This document shows positions 45,629 to 56,902 of a stretch of DNA of 64,000 bases, piece after piece (the first letter of the stretch is position 1; each line of letters begins with the position of its first letter). Location: the NCBI RefSeq assembly GCF_003416765.1, contig NZ_QSNG01000001.1, positions 708,742-772,741 on the forward strand, given 5' to 3'. Origin of the DNA: Paratractidigestivibacter faecalis (GTDB taxonomy: Bacteria > Actinomycetota > Coriobacteriia > Coriobacteriales > Atopobiaceae). The position numbers were made by a program, and so were the translations under genes. The notes under the pieces were generated by a model that had not been told where the DNA came from, did not search any database, and saw only the letters and a list, made by a program, of their open reading frames with translations.

Positions 45629-45913
45629 ATGTCTGTTACCAAGCCCCAGATTGACGGCCTGCTCGAGAAGACCGAGCAGAACCCGTTCCTGCTGTGCTCC
45701 CTCGCCTCCAAGCGCGCCTGCGACATCAACAACATGATTCGCGGCCAGCACCTGCGCGTGGCTGCCATCCAGGACTTCGATGACATCACCACCATGGTCT
45801 CCGGCAAGGACACCGTCTCCATTGCCATGGAGGAGATCAAGGATGGCACCCTGAGCTTCGTCAAGGAGGACTTCGACGAGGACATCAAGGGCGCCAACAC
45901 CATCTCGATGTAG
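45629..45913 (+). CDS. rpoZ: RNA polymerase omega subunit RpoZ
   Basis: Assembly subunit of RNA polymerase, 94 residues. NPFLLCSLASKRACDINNMI corresponds to the conserved omega helix (the usual YxLVxxAxxRARQI pattern), followed by SIAMEEIKDGTLSF. The unusual Cys-Asp-Ile variant in place of ARQI is notable. It starts one base after the gmk stop. Confidence 0.93.
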   Translation: MSVTKPQIDGLLEKTEQNPFLLCSLASKRACDINNMIRGQHLRVAAIQDFDDITTMVSGKDTVSIAMEEIKDGTLSFVKEDFDEDIKGANTISM

Positions 45914-45915
45914 CC

Positions 45916-47187
45916 ATGACCCAGAGACTTTGCCTGGTCCACTACCACGAGATCGGCCTCAAGGGCAAGAACCGCGCGACCTTTGAGAACCAGCTCGTGA
46001 CCAACCTTCACCGTGCGCTCAAGCCGTTCGACGTGGCCAACATTGGCCGCATCTCCGGCTACATCGTCGTGGAGGCCGCCGACCACCGCGCCACCGACGC
46101 CATGGCCGCGGCCATCCGCCAGGTGCCCGGCGTCGCTCGCGTGAGCCTTGCCTACAAGTGCGGGCTTGACGAGGACGAGTACAAGGCGGCCGCCGTCCAG
46201 GCGCTCTCCGAGGCGGGGGACTTCTCCACCTTCAAGGTGCATGCCAGGCGCTCCTCCACCACCTATCCGGTCCACACGCTGGAGATGAACCAGCTCGTGG
46301 GCTCGGTGCTGTGCGAGGCCTTCCCCCAGAAGAAGGTCGACGTGCACAACCCGGACGTCACCGTGGTCGTCCACGTGGTCCAGGGCTCCACCTACGTCTA
46401 CGCGGCCTCCGCGCCGGGCGTGGGCGGCCTTCCCGTGGGCACTGCTGGCAAGGTCGTGACGCTGCTCTCCAGCGGCTTCGACTCGCCGGTCGCCACCTGG
46501 ATGGTCGGCCGTCGCGGCGCCACGTGCATCCCGGTGCACTTCTCGGGGCGTCCGCAGACCTCCGACACGAGCGAGTGGCTCTGCCAGGACATCGTTGACG
46601 CCCTGGCGCCCTCCGGCGTCGTCGGGCGCCTCTACGTGGTGCCCTTTGGCGACAGGCAGCGCGAGATCTCCCTTGCGGTGCCGCAGAGCCTGCGCATCCT
46701 CATGTACCGTCGCGTCATGTTCCAGGTGGCCGAGCGTATCGCGCAGCTCGAGGGCGCCAAGGCCATCGTGACCGGTGAGTCCCTGGGACAGGTTGCCTCC
46801 CAGACGCTGGAGAACATCACCGCCGTCAACGAGGCCGTCACCATGCCCGTCCTTCGTCCGCTCATCGGCTCCGACAAGCAGGAGATCATCCGCCGCTCGC
46901 AGCAGATCGGCACGTACGAGATCTCCAGCCAGACGGCCCCGGACTGCTGCACGCTCTTCATGCCGCGCCGCCCGGAGACCCACGCCCGCATGCGTGACAT
47001 CCACGAGGCCTGGGAGAGCTTTGACCACGAGGCCATGGTCGCGGATCTCGTGGAGCACATGGAATACCGCGACTACTCGCAGTGCCCCAGCTACCATGCA
47101 CCCAAGGGTAGGCTTCGCGCCCACCACTCGGAGCTGGCTCCCATCGAGCCGGAGCTCTCGGACGTGGAGAGGCCCGAGGGCGAGTAG
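45916..47187 (+). CDS. thiI: tRNA 4-thiouridine synthase ThiI
   Basis: Adenylates tRNA U8 for sulfur transfer; 423 residues. N-terminal ferredoxin-like and THUMP domains (about 1-165) lead to the PP-loop LLSSGFDSPVATW and then TGESLGQVASQTLENI. It lacks the rhodanese domain of the E. coli enzyme, as in many Gram-positives, so sulfur must be delivered by another protein. It starts two bases after rpoZ and is closed by a strong terminator. Confidence 0.95.
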   Translation: MTQRLCLVHYHEIGLKGKNRATFENQLVTNLHRALKPFDVANIGRISGYIVVEAADHRATDAMAAAIRQVPGVARVSLAYKCGLDEDEYKAAAVQALSEAGDFSTFKVHARRSSTTYPVHTLEMNQLVGSVLCEAFPQKKVDVHNPDVTVVVHVVQGSTYVYAASAPGVGGLPVGTAGKVVTLLSSGFDSPVATWMVGRRGATCIPVHFSGRPQTSDTSEWLCQDIVDALAPSGVVGRLYVVPFGDRQREISLAVPQSLRILMYRRVMFQVAERIAQLEGAKAIVTGESLGQVASQTLENITAVNEAVTMPVLRPLIGSDKQEIIRRSQQIGTYEISSQTAPDCCTLFMPRRPETHARMRDIHEAWESFDHEAMVADLVEHMEYRDYSQCPSYHAPKGRLRAHHSELAPIEPELSDVERPEGE

Positions 47188-47211
47188 CCCTGGCACCCGT
47201 TGTGTTGAATG

Positions 47212-47239
47212 GCCCCTTCCCTTTGGGAAGGGGCTTTTT
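47212..47239 (+). terminator. Rho-independent terminator of thiI
   Basis: GCCCCTTCCC (47212-47221) and GGGAAGGGGC (47225-47234) form a perfect 10-bp stem with loop TTT, followed by TTTTT. Confidence 0.95.
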
Positions 47240-47502
47240 GGTGCCGCTTGCACCTTTGGCGCATGGGGCTTTGACGTTGCTCGGCGAGAGGTGCGATTGA
47301 GCCTGCGAGCGGCGTTCACTGCGGGCGAATCGGTGATGACTTTCTGGTATGTACCAGTTGATTTCGACCTTGCCTTTATGCGGAAACGCGAATGGCCGCA
47401 AGCATGCCGTCAGCTTGCGGAAAGCCTGCCGAAAGGGGACTTTGCCGACCGGGGCCTCCCTGCCGCTGACCTTGCCCCAGAGTTGTGCCAGGGGGTGGTC
47501 GC
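47240..47502. other. Gap between thiI and comEA without a confident gene
   Basis: AT-richer than its surroundings. An open frame from an ATG at 47336 runs into comEA to 47566 in another frame, but it lacks a ribosome site and has atypical codon use. A hairpin CCGCAAGC/GCTTGCGG (47396-47403 with 47413-47420) is the only structure seen; it may lie in the comEA leader. Confidence 0.5.
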
Positions 47503-48159
47503 ATGCAGAGGGCTGCAAAGGGAGGCCTTGCAAGAAGGCTTCTGGCGGGTAGGGTCCCGGCGCTGATGACGGCTCTGGTCGTCATCTGCCTTGCGGGAGT
47601 GCTTCTGACGCTCGGGCGGGGCGGCGGGGTGACCATAGAGCGCTCCGACGGGGTAGAGGCGGCGGCCGGCCAGGAGGCGGACGCCTCGGAGGGAGGAGAG
47701 GCCGCCGAGACGGTGGCTCCCGTCCTCGTCGTTCACGTCGACGGCTGCGTGGCCTCGCCGGGGGTCTACGAGCTCGCGGGTCCTGACCTGCGCGTGAACG
47801 ACGCCGTGGAGGCGGCGGGAGGCCTTCTGCCCGAGGCCGACACGAGCCAGATGAACCTTGCGGCTGGGCTTGCCGACGGGCAGAAGGTGCTCGTCCCGGC
47901 GCGGGCGGAGGAGGGCGCGGCCGCCGCTGCGCCAGGGGGAGGCACCGCCTCGCAGACGGGCGCAGGCTCGCTCGTGAACATCAACCTTGCCACGGCAGAC
48001 CAGCTCCAGGCGCTCTCGGGCGTCGGCGAGGCTACGGCGCGGGCCATCGTGGAGGACCGCGAGGCCCACGGCCCCTTCTCGTCGGTCGAGGACCTCATGC
48101 GGGTCTCTGGCATAGGGCAGAAGAAGTTCGACAAGCTCAAGGGGCAGATCTGTGTCTGA
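47503..48159 (+). CDS. comEA: Competence protein ComEA, DNA receptor
   Basis: Membrane-anchored DNA-binding protein that feeds DNA to the ComEC channel; 218 residues. A basic N-terminus and one membrane span (about 18-40) precede an acidic linker, an SLBB-like domain (HVDGCVASPGVYELAGPDLR), another linker, and a helix-hairpin-helix pair at the end (NLATADQLQALSGVGEATAR, VSGIGQKKFDKLK). The ATG at 47503 follows AGGGGGTGG; a GTG at 47485 is an alternative. comEC overlaps its 3' end by 8 bases. Confidence 0.93.
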   Translation: MQRAAKGGLARRLLAGRVPALMTALVVICLAGVLLTLGRGGGVTIERSDGVEAAAGQEADASEGGEAAETVAPVLVVHVDGCVASPGVYELAGPDLRVNDAVEAAGGLLPEADTSQMNLAAGLADGQKVLVPARAEEGAAAAAPGGGTASQTGAGSLVNINLATADQLQALSGVGEATARAIVEDREAHGPFSSVEDLMRVSGIGQKKFDKLKGQICV

Positions 48160-50557
48160 GGGGCGCGTTCGGAGGGAGTTTCCCAGCCGTCCCGCGGTCC
48201 CGCTTGCCCTGCCGGCGCTGCTGGTCGTTCTCGCGGTGGAGCGCCTGACTATGACGGGGGTCGTGACCTGGGGTCCATTGGCGCTTGGAGTCGTCCTTCT
48301 CCTTGCGGGGTTGCTCGCGCGGGCCGCTTCCTCGTCCGCACAGAGGGGCGAGGGCGGACTGCGCGCGCTCGCGCCTGTGCTTGGGGCGGCGTGCGTGGCG
48401 GCGGCCCTCGCGGGCCTGTCCTGCCGGGCGTCGGTGGCGTGCGTCTCGGAGGCGCTTGCGTCGTCTTCCGTCTCAGGGTGGAGGTTCGAGCTCGTCGGCG
48501 ACATGTCGCCCACTACGACGGGCACCTGGCGGGGCCGCGCGCGTGCGGAAGGCGAGGCGTGCTCTGGCTACGTCTGGCTCACCTCCCCGGACGAGCTGCT
48601 CATGGGAGACCGGATACGCTGTGTCGGGAGGTTCTCGCCCAACGCTGACGACGAGTGGGGCAGAAGCTCGGCCGCGCAGGGCCTGTCCGGGTCCGTTCGG
48701 GTGGTGCTCGCGACCGAACGTGACGAGCCGGAGGGGCTGGCGCTTCTGGCCAGGCGCATCAGGTGGGCCGCCCTTGACGTGCTGCGGCCCGGGGAGTCTG
48801 ACTCTGGGGCGCTTCTGGCCGCCTGCGTGTGCGGGTATGCGCCACCCATGAGGGCGCGAGGTCTCTCCGAGGAGTTCTCGCGGGCGGGAATATCGCATCT
48901 GGCGGCCGTGTCCGGCTCCCACCTGGCGCTCGTCGCCTCGTGCGTATCCGCCGTTCTCGAGGGGCTTTGCCTTGGGGTCCGGGTGCGCTCCGTGGCGTCG
49001 ATCCTTGTGACGGGTGGGTTCGTGCTGCTCTGCGGCCTGCCTGTCTCGGCCGTTAGGGCCTGGGCCATGGCGTGCGTCTCCCAGGCGGTCGCCCTTTCCG
49101 GCAGGAGGGGCCACCAGCTCTCTTCGGCAAGCCTGGTTGGGCTGGCCATGGCGCTCCTTGATCCCAACCTCTCGGGGCAGCTGGGCTTTCTCCTCTCGGT
49201 CTCGAGCGTCGTTGGCATCGGGCTCTTCTGCCCATACGCGCGTTTTGCCCTGGGCGAGGCCGCTTTGGCGCTGGGCTCCATGGGCGCCGGGGCTGCCGGT
49301 CGGGGCGTGCCGCGGCCTCTTGGGCAGGCGCTTGGAAGGTTCGGGCGTGTCGGCCGCGGCGCACTGGATGCCCTGGCCGTATGCGTGGTCTGCCAGGCGT
49401 CAACGTTCGCGATCGGCGCCTCGTCGTTTGGGAGCGTCTCACTGGTGGCGCCGCTGGCAAACCTCCTCGCCGCTCCCGTCCTGGGCATCCTCATGCCCCT
49501 GGGGCTTGCCGTGGGGGTCGCAAGCCCGGCCCCCGTTGCGGCCGATTACCTTGCGCGCCTTGCCGGGGCGGTGGCCCAACCCATCCTCGCGGGGGTCTCC
49601 TGGCTCTCTTCTCTGGGCCTTGCGAGCGTCCCCGTGTCGGTGGACCTTGGGCTGGCCCTCCTGGTCACCGTTCTTCTGTCTGCGGTCCTTCTCGTTGCGT
49701 GGCCCAGGCCCAGCGGCCGCCTGCTTGCGGGCGGGACGCTCGTTGCGCTTGCCCTGGCGGGGGCCGTTCTCCTCCGCCTGCGCTGGCTTGCGCCGCCGCG
49801 CGTCTGCGTCCTTGACGTGGGGCAGGGCGACGCCATCCTGGTGCAGGACGGGGGTAACGCGATCCTGGTGGACGCGGGGCCCGGCGATGCCGTGGAGGCG
49901 GCCCTTGCAAGAAACGGCGTCCTCCACCTCGACGCCGTCCTGGTCACGCACCTTCACGACGACCACTACGGAGGCCTCTCCGCGCTTGGCCCTATGCTTT
50001 CCGGAGGAGAGGTCCTGTTCGGGCAGGGCGTCTCCGGCTCGCTGACCGACGAGGTCAAAGGCGAGCTCTCGGCGCTTGCCCCGGGCTCCGTGTCAGAGGT
50101 GTCCCACGGTGACGTTCTGCGTGTCGGGCGCTTCTCGCTCAGGGTGGTCTCTCCGGTCGGGCCCACGGACGGGTCCCAGAATGCGGACTCGGTGCAGCTG
50201 GCCCTCTCGTTCGAGGACGGCCCGCGCAGCCTCTCCGGTCTCCTCACCGGCGACGGCGAGAAGGACGAGCTCGCAGCCGAGCTGGGACGCGGGGACGTCG
50301 GGGACATCGACTTTCTCAAGGTCGGGCACCACGGGTCCGCCGTCTCTCTTGGCGAGGCCGAGGCCATGGCCCTAAGCCCTGAGGTCTCCATTGCGAGCGC
50401 GGGCGCCAACAACCGGTACGGTCACCCTCGGCAGGAGTGCGTGGACGTCCTGGAGAAGGCCGGGTCCGCCTTCCTCTGCACGATGGACGTCGGTGACGTG
50501 ACCGTGGAGCCAGGGGAGTTGGGACCGCGCGTCACCACCGCCCGCGCGGCCGCCTGA
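48152..50557 (+). CDS. comEC: DNA uptake channel ComEC/Rec2
   Basis: Polytopic channel for single-stranded DNA import, 801 residues. Order: N-terminal spans and soluble OB-like part with a DUF4131 pattern (about 1-215), the competence core with AGISHLAAVSGSHLALVASC and further spans (about 225-545), and a C-terminal metallo-beta-lactamase-like domain with LDVGQGDAILVQ, VTHLHDDHYGG and LKVGHHGS. The MBL metal motif HxHDDH appears complete. The GTG start overlaps comEA. Confidence 0.95.
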   Translation: MSEGRVRREFPSRPAVPLALPALLVVLAVERLTMTGVVTWGPLALGVVLLLAGLLARAASSSAQRGEGGLRALAPVLGAACVAAALAGLSCRASVACVSEALASSSVSGWRFELVGDMSPTTTGTWRGRARAEGEACSGYVWLTSPDELLMGDRIRCVGRFSPNADDEWGRSSAAQGLSGSVRVVLATERDEPEGLALLARRIRWAALDVLRPGESDSGALLAACVCGYAPPMRARGLSEEFSRAGISHLAAVSGSHLALVASCVSAVLEGLCLGVRVRSVASILVTGGFVLLCGLPVSAVRAWAMACVSQAVALSGRRGHQLSSASLVGLAMALLDPNLSGQLGFLLSVSSVVGIGLFCPYARFALGEAALALGSMGAGAAGRGVPRPLGQALGRFGRVGRGALDALAVCVVCQASTFAIGASSFGSVSLVAPLANLLAAPVLGILMPLGLAVGVASPAPVAADYLARLAGAVAQPILAGVSWLSSLGLASVPVSVDLGLALLVTVLLSAVLLVAWPRPSGRLLAGGTLVALALAGAVLLRLRWLAPPRVCVLDVGQGDAILVQDGGNAILVDAGPGDAVEAALARNGVLHLDAVLVTHLHDDHYGGLSALGPMLSGGEVLFGQGVSGSLTDEVKGELSALAPGSVSEVSHGDVLRVGRFSLRVVSPVGPTDGSQNADSVQLALSFEDGPRSLSGLLTGDGEKDELAAELGRGDVGDIDFLKVGHHGSAVSLGEAEAMALSPEVSIASAGANNRYGHPRQECVDVLEKAGSAFLCTMDVGDVTVEPGELGPRVTTARAAA

Positions 50558-50619
50558 CCCGGCGTGCGCGGATGCGCCGTTTGTGGCAAAGTTGGGTATT
50601 CGAAGCGAAGGGAGCGAGC

Positions 50620-51585
50620 ATGGCGGGTGCGACAAGGCTTCTTCCGGCCTACCTGGTGGTTGGTCCGGACGAGCTCAAGAGGAAGCAGACGGTGACGAGG
50701 CTGCGTGCCCACGTGGAGGGCTCCTTTGCCGACTTCAACCTTGAGGAGCTCGTCGCCTCCGCGGACATGGAGCCCGTGGGGGTGCTCTCGTCCCTCAACA
50801 CGCTGCCCATGGGGGGAGACCTCCGCGTCGTCATCATCGAGAACGCCGGAAAGCTCCCAAAGCCCGTCTCGGAGGCCATCATCGAGTACCTCAAGGCCCC
50901 AAACGAGAGCTGCACGCTCCTGCTTGTGGCGGAGACCCTCGCCAAGTCGACGCGCCTCTACAAGGCCGCGGCAAAGGTCGGTCCCCGGTCCGTCATCGAG
51001 TGCGGCGCCCCCAAGCGGCGTGACCTCACGCCCTACGTGCAGAAGCTCGCGGCGGCCCATGGCGTCGGGATTGACGCCGACGCCGCGTCCGAGCTCGTGA
51101 GCCGCGTCGGCGAGTCCACCACGATGCTCGACAACCAGCTCTCCGCCCTCTCGGCGCTCTTGGGCGGGCGGGGACAGCTCACCCGCGCCTTCGTCGAGCA
51201 GAACGTCGCCAGGACGGCCGAGGTCAAGCCCTGGGAGTTCCTCGACCGCATTGCGGAGAGGGACGCGCGCCGCTCCTTCGAGCTTCTCGCCCTGCTGCGC
51301 GGCAACTCCGCCATCGGCCTCCTGAGCCTGGTGACGGGCCGCATCCGCGAGCTCATCTGCGCCAGGGCCCTCATGGCGCGGGGGGACGCCCGCGGCATCG
51401 CGGCTGCGTTGGGCAAGGCCGACTGGCAGGTGCGCGGCCACGCCAGGAACGCCGGCCGCTTTGCGGAGGGGGAGCTCGAGGGCCTTCTGGTGGAGTGCGC
51501 CCGTGCCGACCGCGCCCTCAAGACCGGTGCCGACGCCGATGCCACCATGGCCGTCCTCGTGGCGCACATCTGCGGCGTCCGCTAG
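50620..51585 (+). CDS. holA: DNA polymerase III delta subunit HolA
   Basis: Clamp-loader subunit that opens the sliding clamp; 321 residues. The N-terminal AAA-like domain has AYLVVGPDELKRKQTVTRL and a strand at LRVVIIENAGKLPK. CGAPKRRDLTPYVQKLAAAHG and ESTTMLDNQLSALSAL are characteristic; the C-terminal collar starts near RDARRSFELLALL. comEC, holA and rpsT are neighbours in many Gram-positives. GAAGGGAGC precedes the ATG at 50620. Confidence 0.93.
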   Translation: MAGATRLLPAYLVVGPDELKRKQTVTRLRAHVEGSFADFNLEELVASADMEPVGVLSSLNTLPMGGDLRVVIIENAGKLPKPVSEAIIEYLKAPNESCTLLLVAETLAKSTRLYKAAAKVGPRSVIECGAPKRRDLTPYVQKLAAAHGVGIDADAASELVSRVGESTTMLDNQLSALSALLGGRGQLTRAFVEQNVARTAEVKPWEFLDRIAERDARRSFELLALLRGNSAIGLLSLVTGRIRELICARALMARGDARGIAAALGKADWQVRGHARNAGRFAEGELEGLLVECARADRALKTGADADATMAVLVAHICGVR

Positions 51586-51657
51586 GCACGGCTTTGCCGG
51601 ATGCCCGCCCCGTCCGTCTGGCCGGTCTTCTCGCCTGGGCGCAAACCGTTTGAGCAC

Positions 51658-51687
51658 AAAAAAGGACCTCGACCGAGGTCGGGGTCC
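51658..51687 (-). terminator. Rho-independent terminator of rpsT
   Basis: Read on the minus strand, GACCTC-GGTC-GAGGTC forms a stem followed by a run of six T (A6 at 51658-51663 on the plus strand). It lies about 25 bases after the rpsT stop. Confidence 0.9.
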
Positions 51688-51711
51688 CAAGAAGCCACTT
51701 TGTGGCAGAAG

Positions 51712-51975
51712 CTACTTGATGGAGTTGACGAGCTTCTGGGCGCCGGACTTGCGCTGGGCAGCCTGGTTCTTGTGGATGATGCCCTTGGAGGCAGCCTTGT
51801 CGAGCAGACGGCCAGCCTTGTTGGCAGCGGCCTGGGCGGCCTCGACGTCATTGGCCTCAACGGCGGCGCGGACGGCCTTGATGGCGGTCTTGAGCTCGGA
51901 GCGGACAGCCTTGTTGCGCTGACGCGCCTTCTCAGCGGTGATGATGCGCTTCTTCTGAGACTTGATGTTAGCCAC
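51712..51975 (-). CDS. rpsT: 30S ribosomal protein S20
   Basis: 16S rRNA-binding helical protein, 87 residues. It begins (V)[10 protein letters not shown] and continues with [36 protein letters not shown], all typical of S20. The start is a GTG at 51975 with AAAGGAAC upstream on the minus strand. It is transcribed opposite to holA and lepA. A minus-strand TATACT at 52043-52048 may be its -10. Confidence 0.96.
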   Translation of the reverse strand: MANIKSQKKRIITAEKARQRNKAVRSELKTAIKAVRAAVEANDVEAAQAAANKAGRLLDKAASKGIIHKNQAAQRKSGAQKLVNSIK

Positions 51976-52069
51976 GTGCAGTTCCTTTCGGTTTCTAATA
52001 TCTGAGGCCTCTGTGCTGAGACACGGCGAGGTCAACTTCGCGAGTATAGCATGAAGACTCGGAGTTCGC

Positions 52070-52075
52070 TATCAT
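52070..52075 (+). promoter_or_regulatory. Candidate -10 element directly upstream of lepA
   Basis: TATCAT ends 7 bases before the lepA ATG, and no Shine-Dalgarno sequence is present in that stretch. If this is the -10, the lepA mRNA would begin at or near its start codon (leaderless). The -35 match (TAGCAT) is poor. Confidence 0.4.
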
Positions 52076-52082
52076 TCACCTT

Positions 52083-53893
<1,811 letters not shown>

Positions 53894-53894
<1 letters not shown>

Positions 53895-54994
53895 TGGCGC
53901 CCACGCAGACGCAGTCCCCAGCCGACGTCCTGGCCGCCCTTGGCCCGGGCGTCGGCCTTTGCGGGGAGCTTGCGCCCTTTGCGGGCGGCAGTGCGGGCCT
54001 CCCGCTTGCCCAGAGACTTGCCGAGCATCCGCTGCTCATGGCGCCCATGGCCGGCGTGACGGACTCGGCGTACCGCATGATGGCCCGGGCCGGCGGGGCA
54101 GACCTCGCCTACTCCGAGATGGTCTCGTGCGCTGGCCTGCACTACGGCGGCGAGAAGACCTGGGAGCTCGTTGACGTGGCTCCCGGGGAGCCCGACCTCG
54201 CCGTCCAGCTCTTTGGCACCAAGCCCGAGCTCTTTGCCGAGGCCGCGGCCGGCGTGGCCGAGCGCCTGGGCGAGAGGCTCGTCCTCATCGACATCAACAT
54301 GGCCTGCCCCGTGCCCAAGGTCACCAAGAAGGGCGAGGGCGCGGCGCTCATGGAGACGCCCGAGCTTGCGGCTTCCCTGGTGGCGGCCTGCGCGGGCGCC
54401 GTCGACGTGCCCGTGACGGTAAAGATCCGCCGCGGCCGGCGCGACGGCGCCGAGGTCGCGCCGGAGTTCGCCCGCCGCATGGCAGACGCCGGCGCGCAGG
54501 CCGTGGCCGTGCATGGCCGCTATGCCACGCAGTTCTACCATGGCGAGGCGGACTGGGACGTGGTGCGCAGGGTCGTCGAGGCCGTTGACGTGCCGGTCAT
54601 TGGTTCCGGAGACGTGAGAGACGCCCGCGAGGCGGCCCGCATGCTCACCGAGACCGGGGCCACGGCAGTCATGGTCGCGCGGGGAAGCTATGGCAACCCG
54701 TGGGTCTTCTCGCAGGCCAGGGCACTCCTGTCTGGCCATGAGCCCGAGCCCGTGAGCCTGGTGAGGCGCGTCGACGCCTTCGAGTGTCACATGCGCCTCC
54801 TCGCCGCCACGGGAGCCCACCTCAAGCGCGGGCGCAGCCTTGCCACCTGGTACCTGCGGGGTATGCCCGAGGCCGCCTACTGGCGCGGGCGGGCAAACGA
54901 GTGCTCCACGCTTGAGGAGTTCCTCGGCGTGACGGCCGAGCTTCGTCGGGCCATGGCTGAGGCCGACGCCTCAAAGGACGCGGCTCATGAGTGA
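53894..54994 (+). CDS. tRNA-dihydrouridine synthase (DusB-like)
   Basis: FMN enzyme reducing uridines in tRNA; 366 residues. MAPMAGVTDSAYRMM binds FMN, the catalytic cysteine lies in NMACPVPKVTKKGEGAAL, and VHGRYATQFYHGEADW and IGSGDVRDAREAARML follow. An additional N-terminal stretch of about 45 residues (1-45, Gly/Ala/Leu-rich) precedes the barrel. Its ATG overlaps the lepA stop and its 3' end overlaps hemW by 8 bases. Confidence 0.93.
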
Positions 54995-56249
54995 GCGGGG
55001 CTGGGACGGCCGCCTGAGGACGTCTTCGGCCCAGGCCCTCTACCTGCACGTGCCCTTCTGCGCCCGCAAGTGCGCCTACTGCGACTTTGCCTCCTGGGAC
55101 ACGCGGGCGCAAGACCCGCTCATGGCCGCCTATGCTCATGCCCTCTCCGTTCAGATCGACGAGGCCGAGGGCCTGGGGCTTCTCCAGGACGCCGACACCG
55201 CCTACGTGGGCGGAGGCACGCCAAGCCTTCTGGGCGAGGGGCTGGCCCCCCTCGTCTCCCGCGTGGCCGCACTGGGCGTCTCCGAGCTCACCTGCGAGGC
55301 CAACCCCGACTCCCTGACCGACTCCCTTCTCGAGGGCCTTGCTCGCGCCGGGGCCACGCGGCTGTCCGTTGGCGTCCAGAGCCTGGAGGACGCCGAGCTG
55401 GCCGAGCTTGGCCGCCTCCATGACGCGGCGTGCGCCAAGGAGCGCGTGGCTGCCGCGGTGGCCTCGGGCCTGGACGTCTCCTGTGACCTCATGTGCGCCA
55501 CGCCATGCCAGACGGACGCCTCATGGGGGCGGACGCTGCGGCAGGCGGCCGCGCTTGGCGTCGGCCACGTGAGCGTGTACCCCCTCATGATCGAGGAGGG
55601 GACGGCGCTTGACCGTCGGTACGCCCATGACCCCTGCGCGTGGAACTCCGACGAGGTTCAGGCGGCCAGGATGCAACAGGCTCAAGTTCTGCTTGAGGGT
55701 TACGGCTACCGCCGCTATGAGGTCGCAAGCTATGCAATGCCTGGTAAAGCGTGTCGTCACAACAAGGCCTATTGGACAGGTAGACCCTACCTCGGGCTAG
55801 GCACCCAAGCCTCAAGCATGCTCACCCTCAATGGTTACTCGAGGCTTCGGGGACTGGCGCGGCAGCTGCCGGAGCCTCCCTGCGGCACGGCTCGGGTGCG
55901 CCTGACCATGACGTCGGAAAGAGGGCGCCTCGCACAGGCCCCCTCGCTTGCGGGCCAGCCCTTCTCGCTTGAGTTCCTCGGCGAGGCGCAGGCGGTCGCC
56001 GAGGACCTCATGCTTGGTGCTCGCCTCGTCGAGGGGCTGGACCCCGGGCTTCTTGGCCACGCGCGGGAGGTGCTTTCGGCGGGCGCACTCGACGCCTGCC
56101 TGGAGGGGCTCCTCGCGGACGGCCTGCTGTCGGAGCGTGACGGCCGCCTTGCCCCCACGGAGTCCGGCTGGCTTCTGGGCAACGAGCTCTACGAGCGGCT
56201 CTGGGACCTCGCCCCTGGCGAGGTCGCATCTGTGGATTGCGGCGCCTGA
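54987..56249 (+). CDS. hemW: Radical SAM HemW-like protein
   Basis: Member of the HemN/HemW family, 420 residues. The radical SAM cluster is C25-x3-C29-x2-C32 in FCARKCAYCDF; YVGGGTPSLL and EANPDSL follow. HemW proteins lack the coproporphyrinogen oxidase residues of HemN and act in heme handling; which function applies here is inferred from length and the CxxxCxxCDF spacing. A stretch near 55640-55830 is visibly less GC-rich than the rest of the gene. Confidence 0.88.
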   Translation: MSERGWDGRLRTSSAQALYLHVPFCARKCAYCDFASWDTRAQDPLMAAYAHALSVQIDEAEGLGLLQDADTAYVGGGTPSLLGEGLAPLVSRVAALGVSELTCEANPDSLTDSLLEGLARAGATRLSVGVQSLEDAELAELGRLHDAACAKERVAAAVASGLDVSCDLMCATPCQTDASWGRTLRQAAALGVGHVSVYPLMIEEGTALDRRYAHDPCAWNSDEVQAARMQQAQVLLEGYGYRRYEVASYAMPGKACRHNKAYWTGRPYLGLGTQASSMLTLNGYSRLRGLARQLPEPPCGTARVRLTMTSERGRLAQAPSLAGQPFSLEFLGEAQAVAEDLMLGARLVEGLDPGLLGHAREVLSAGALDACLEGLLADGLLSERDGRLAPTESGWLLGNELYERLWDLAPGEVASVDCGA

Positions 56250-56318
56250 GGCGGTCCTCTCCGGCGCTCTTGTGGCATCCTAGCCACTGACCAGACGGGA
56301 CCCAGGAGGGGAGAGGCA

Positions 56319-56789
56319 ATGCCGGGAAAGCGCGACGACGTCATCAGTTGGGACGAGTTCTTCATGCGGGTGGCCATTGCGGCCAAGCTGCGCAGCAAGG
56401 ACCCCAACACTCAGGTCGGCGCCTGCATCGCCGACACGCACCACCGCATCCTCTCGGTTGGCTACAACGGCACCCCGGCCGGTCTCGACGACGACGAGTT
56501 TCCCTGGGAGTCCACGGGAGACCCGCTGACCGACAAGCACAACTACGTCATCCACGCCGAGGCCAACGCCATCCTCAACTACCGCGGGTCGCTCAAGGAC
56601 ATGGCGGGCGCCACGGTCTACGTCACGCTCTTCCCCTGCCACGAGTGCGCCAAGACCCTCGTGCAGGCGGGCATAGGCGAGGTGGTCTACCTCGACGACA
56701 AGTACCACGACACCGAGGACGGCGTGGTGTCCCGCTCTATCCTGGACCGCTGCGGCATCTCCTACCGCCAGGTGGTCGTGGCCGAGTAG
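56319..56789 (+). CDS. dCMP deaminase family protein (ComEB-like)
   Basis: Zinc nucleotide deaminase, 156 residues. The metal site is HAEANAIL together with PCHECAKTLV. SKDPNTQVGACIAD and GYNGTPAGLDDDEFPW are characteristic of dCMP deaminases, which produce dUMP for thymidylate synthesis. In Bacillus the homologue comEB sits with comEA and comEC; here it is 6 kb away. GGAGGGGAG precedes the ATG. Confidence 0.92.
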   Translation: MPGKRDDVISWDEFFMRVAIAAKLRSKDPNTQVGACIADTHHRILSVGYNGTPAGLDDDEFPWESTGDPLTDKHNYVIHAEANAILNYRGSLKDMAGATVYVTLFPCHECAKTLVQAGIGEVVYLDDKYHDTEDGVVSRSILDRCGISYRQVVVAE

Positions 56790-56902
56790 ACCTGCCGCCC
56801 GGCGTGTTTAGACCGGACGCGCCGCGGATATAATTCCAACCATGCGCCGGCGGGCCCGCCCCCGCCGGCCCTCATCCCACCCCGGACAAAGGGACCAGCC
56901 AC

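Noticed and set aside
47336-47566. A 76-codon frame upstream of and overlapping comEA
   Set aside because: No Shine-Dalgarno and atypical codon use; it overlaps the well-supported comEA N-terminus.
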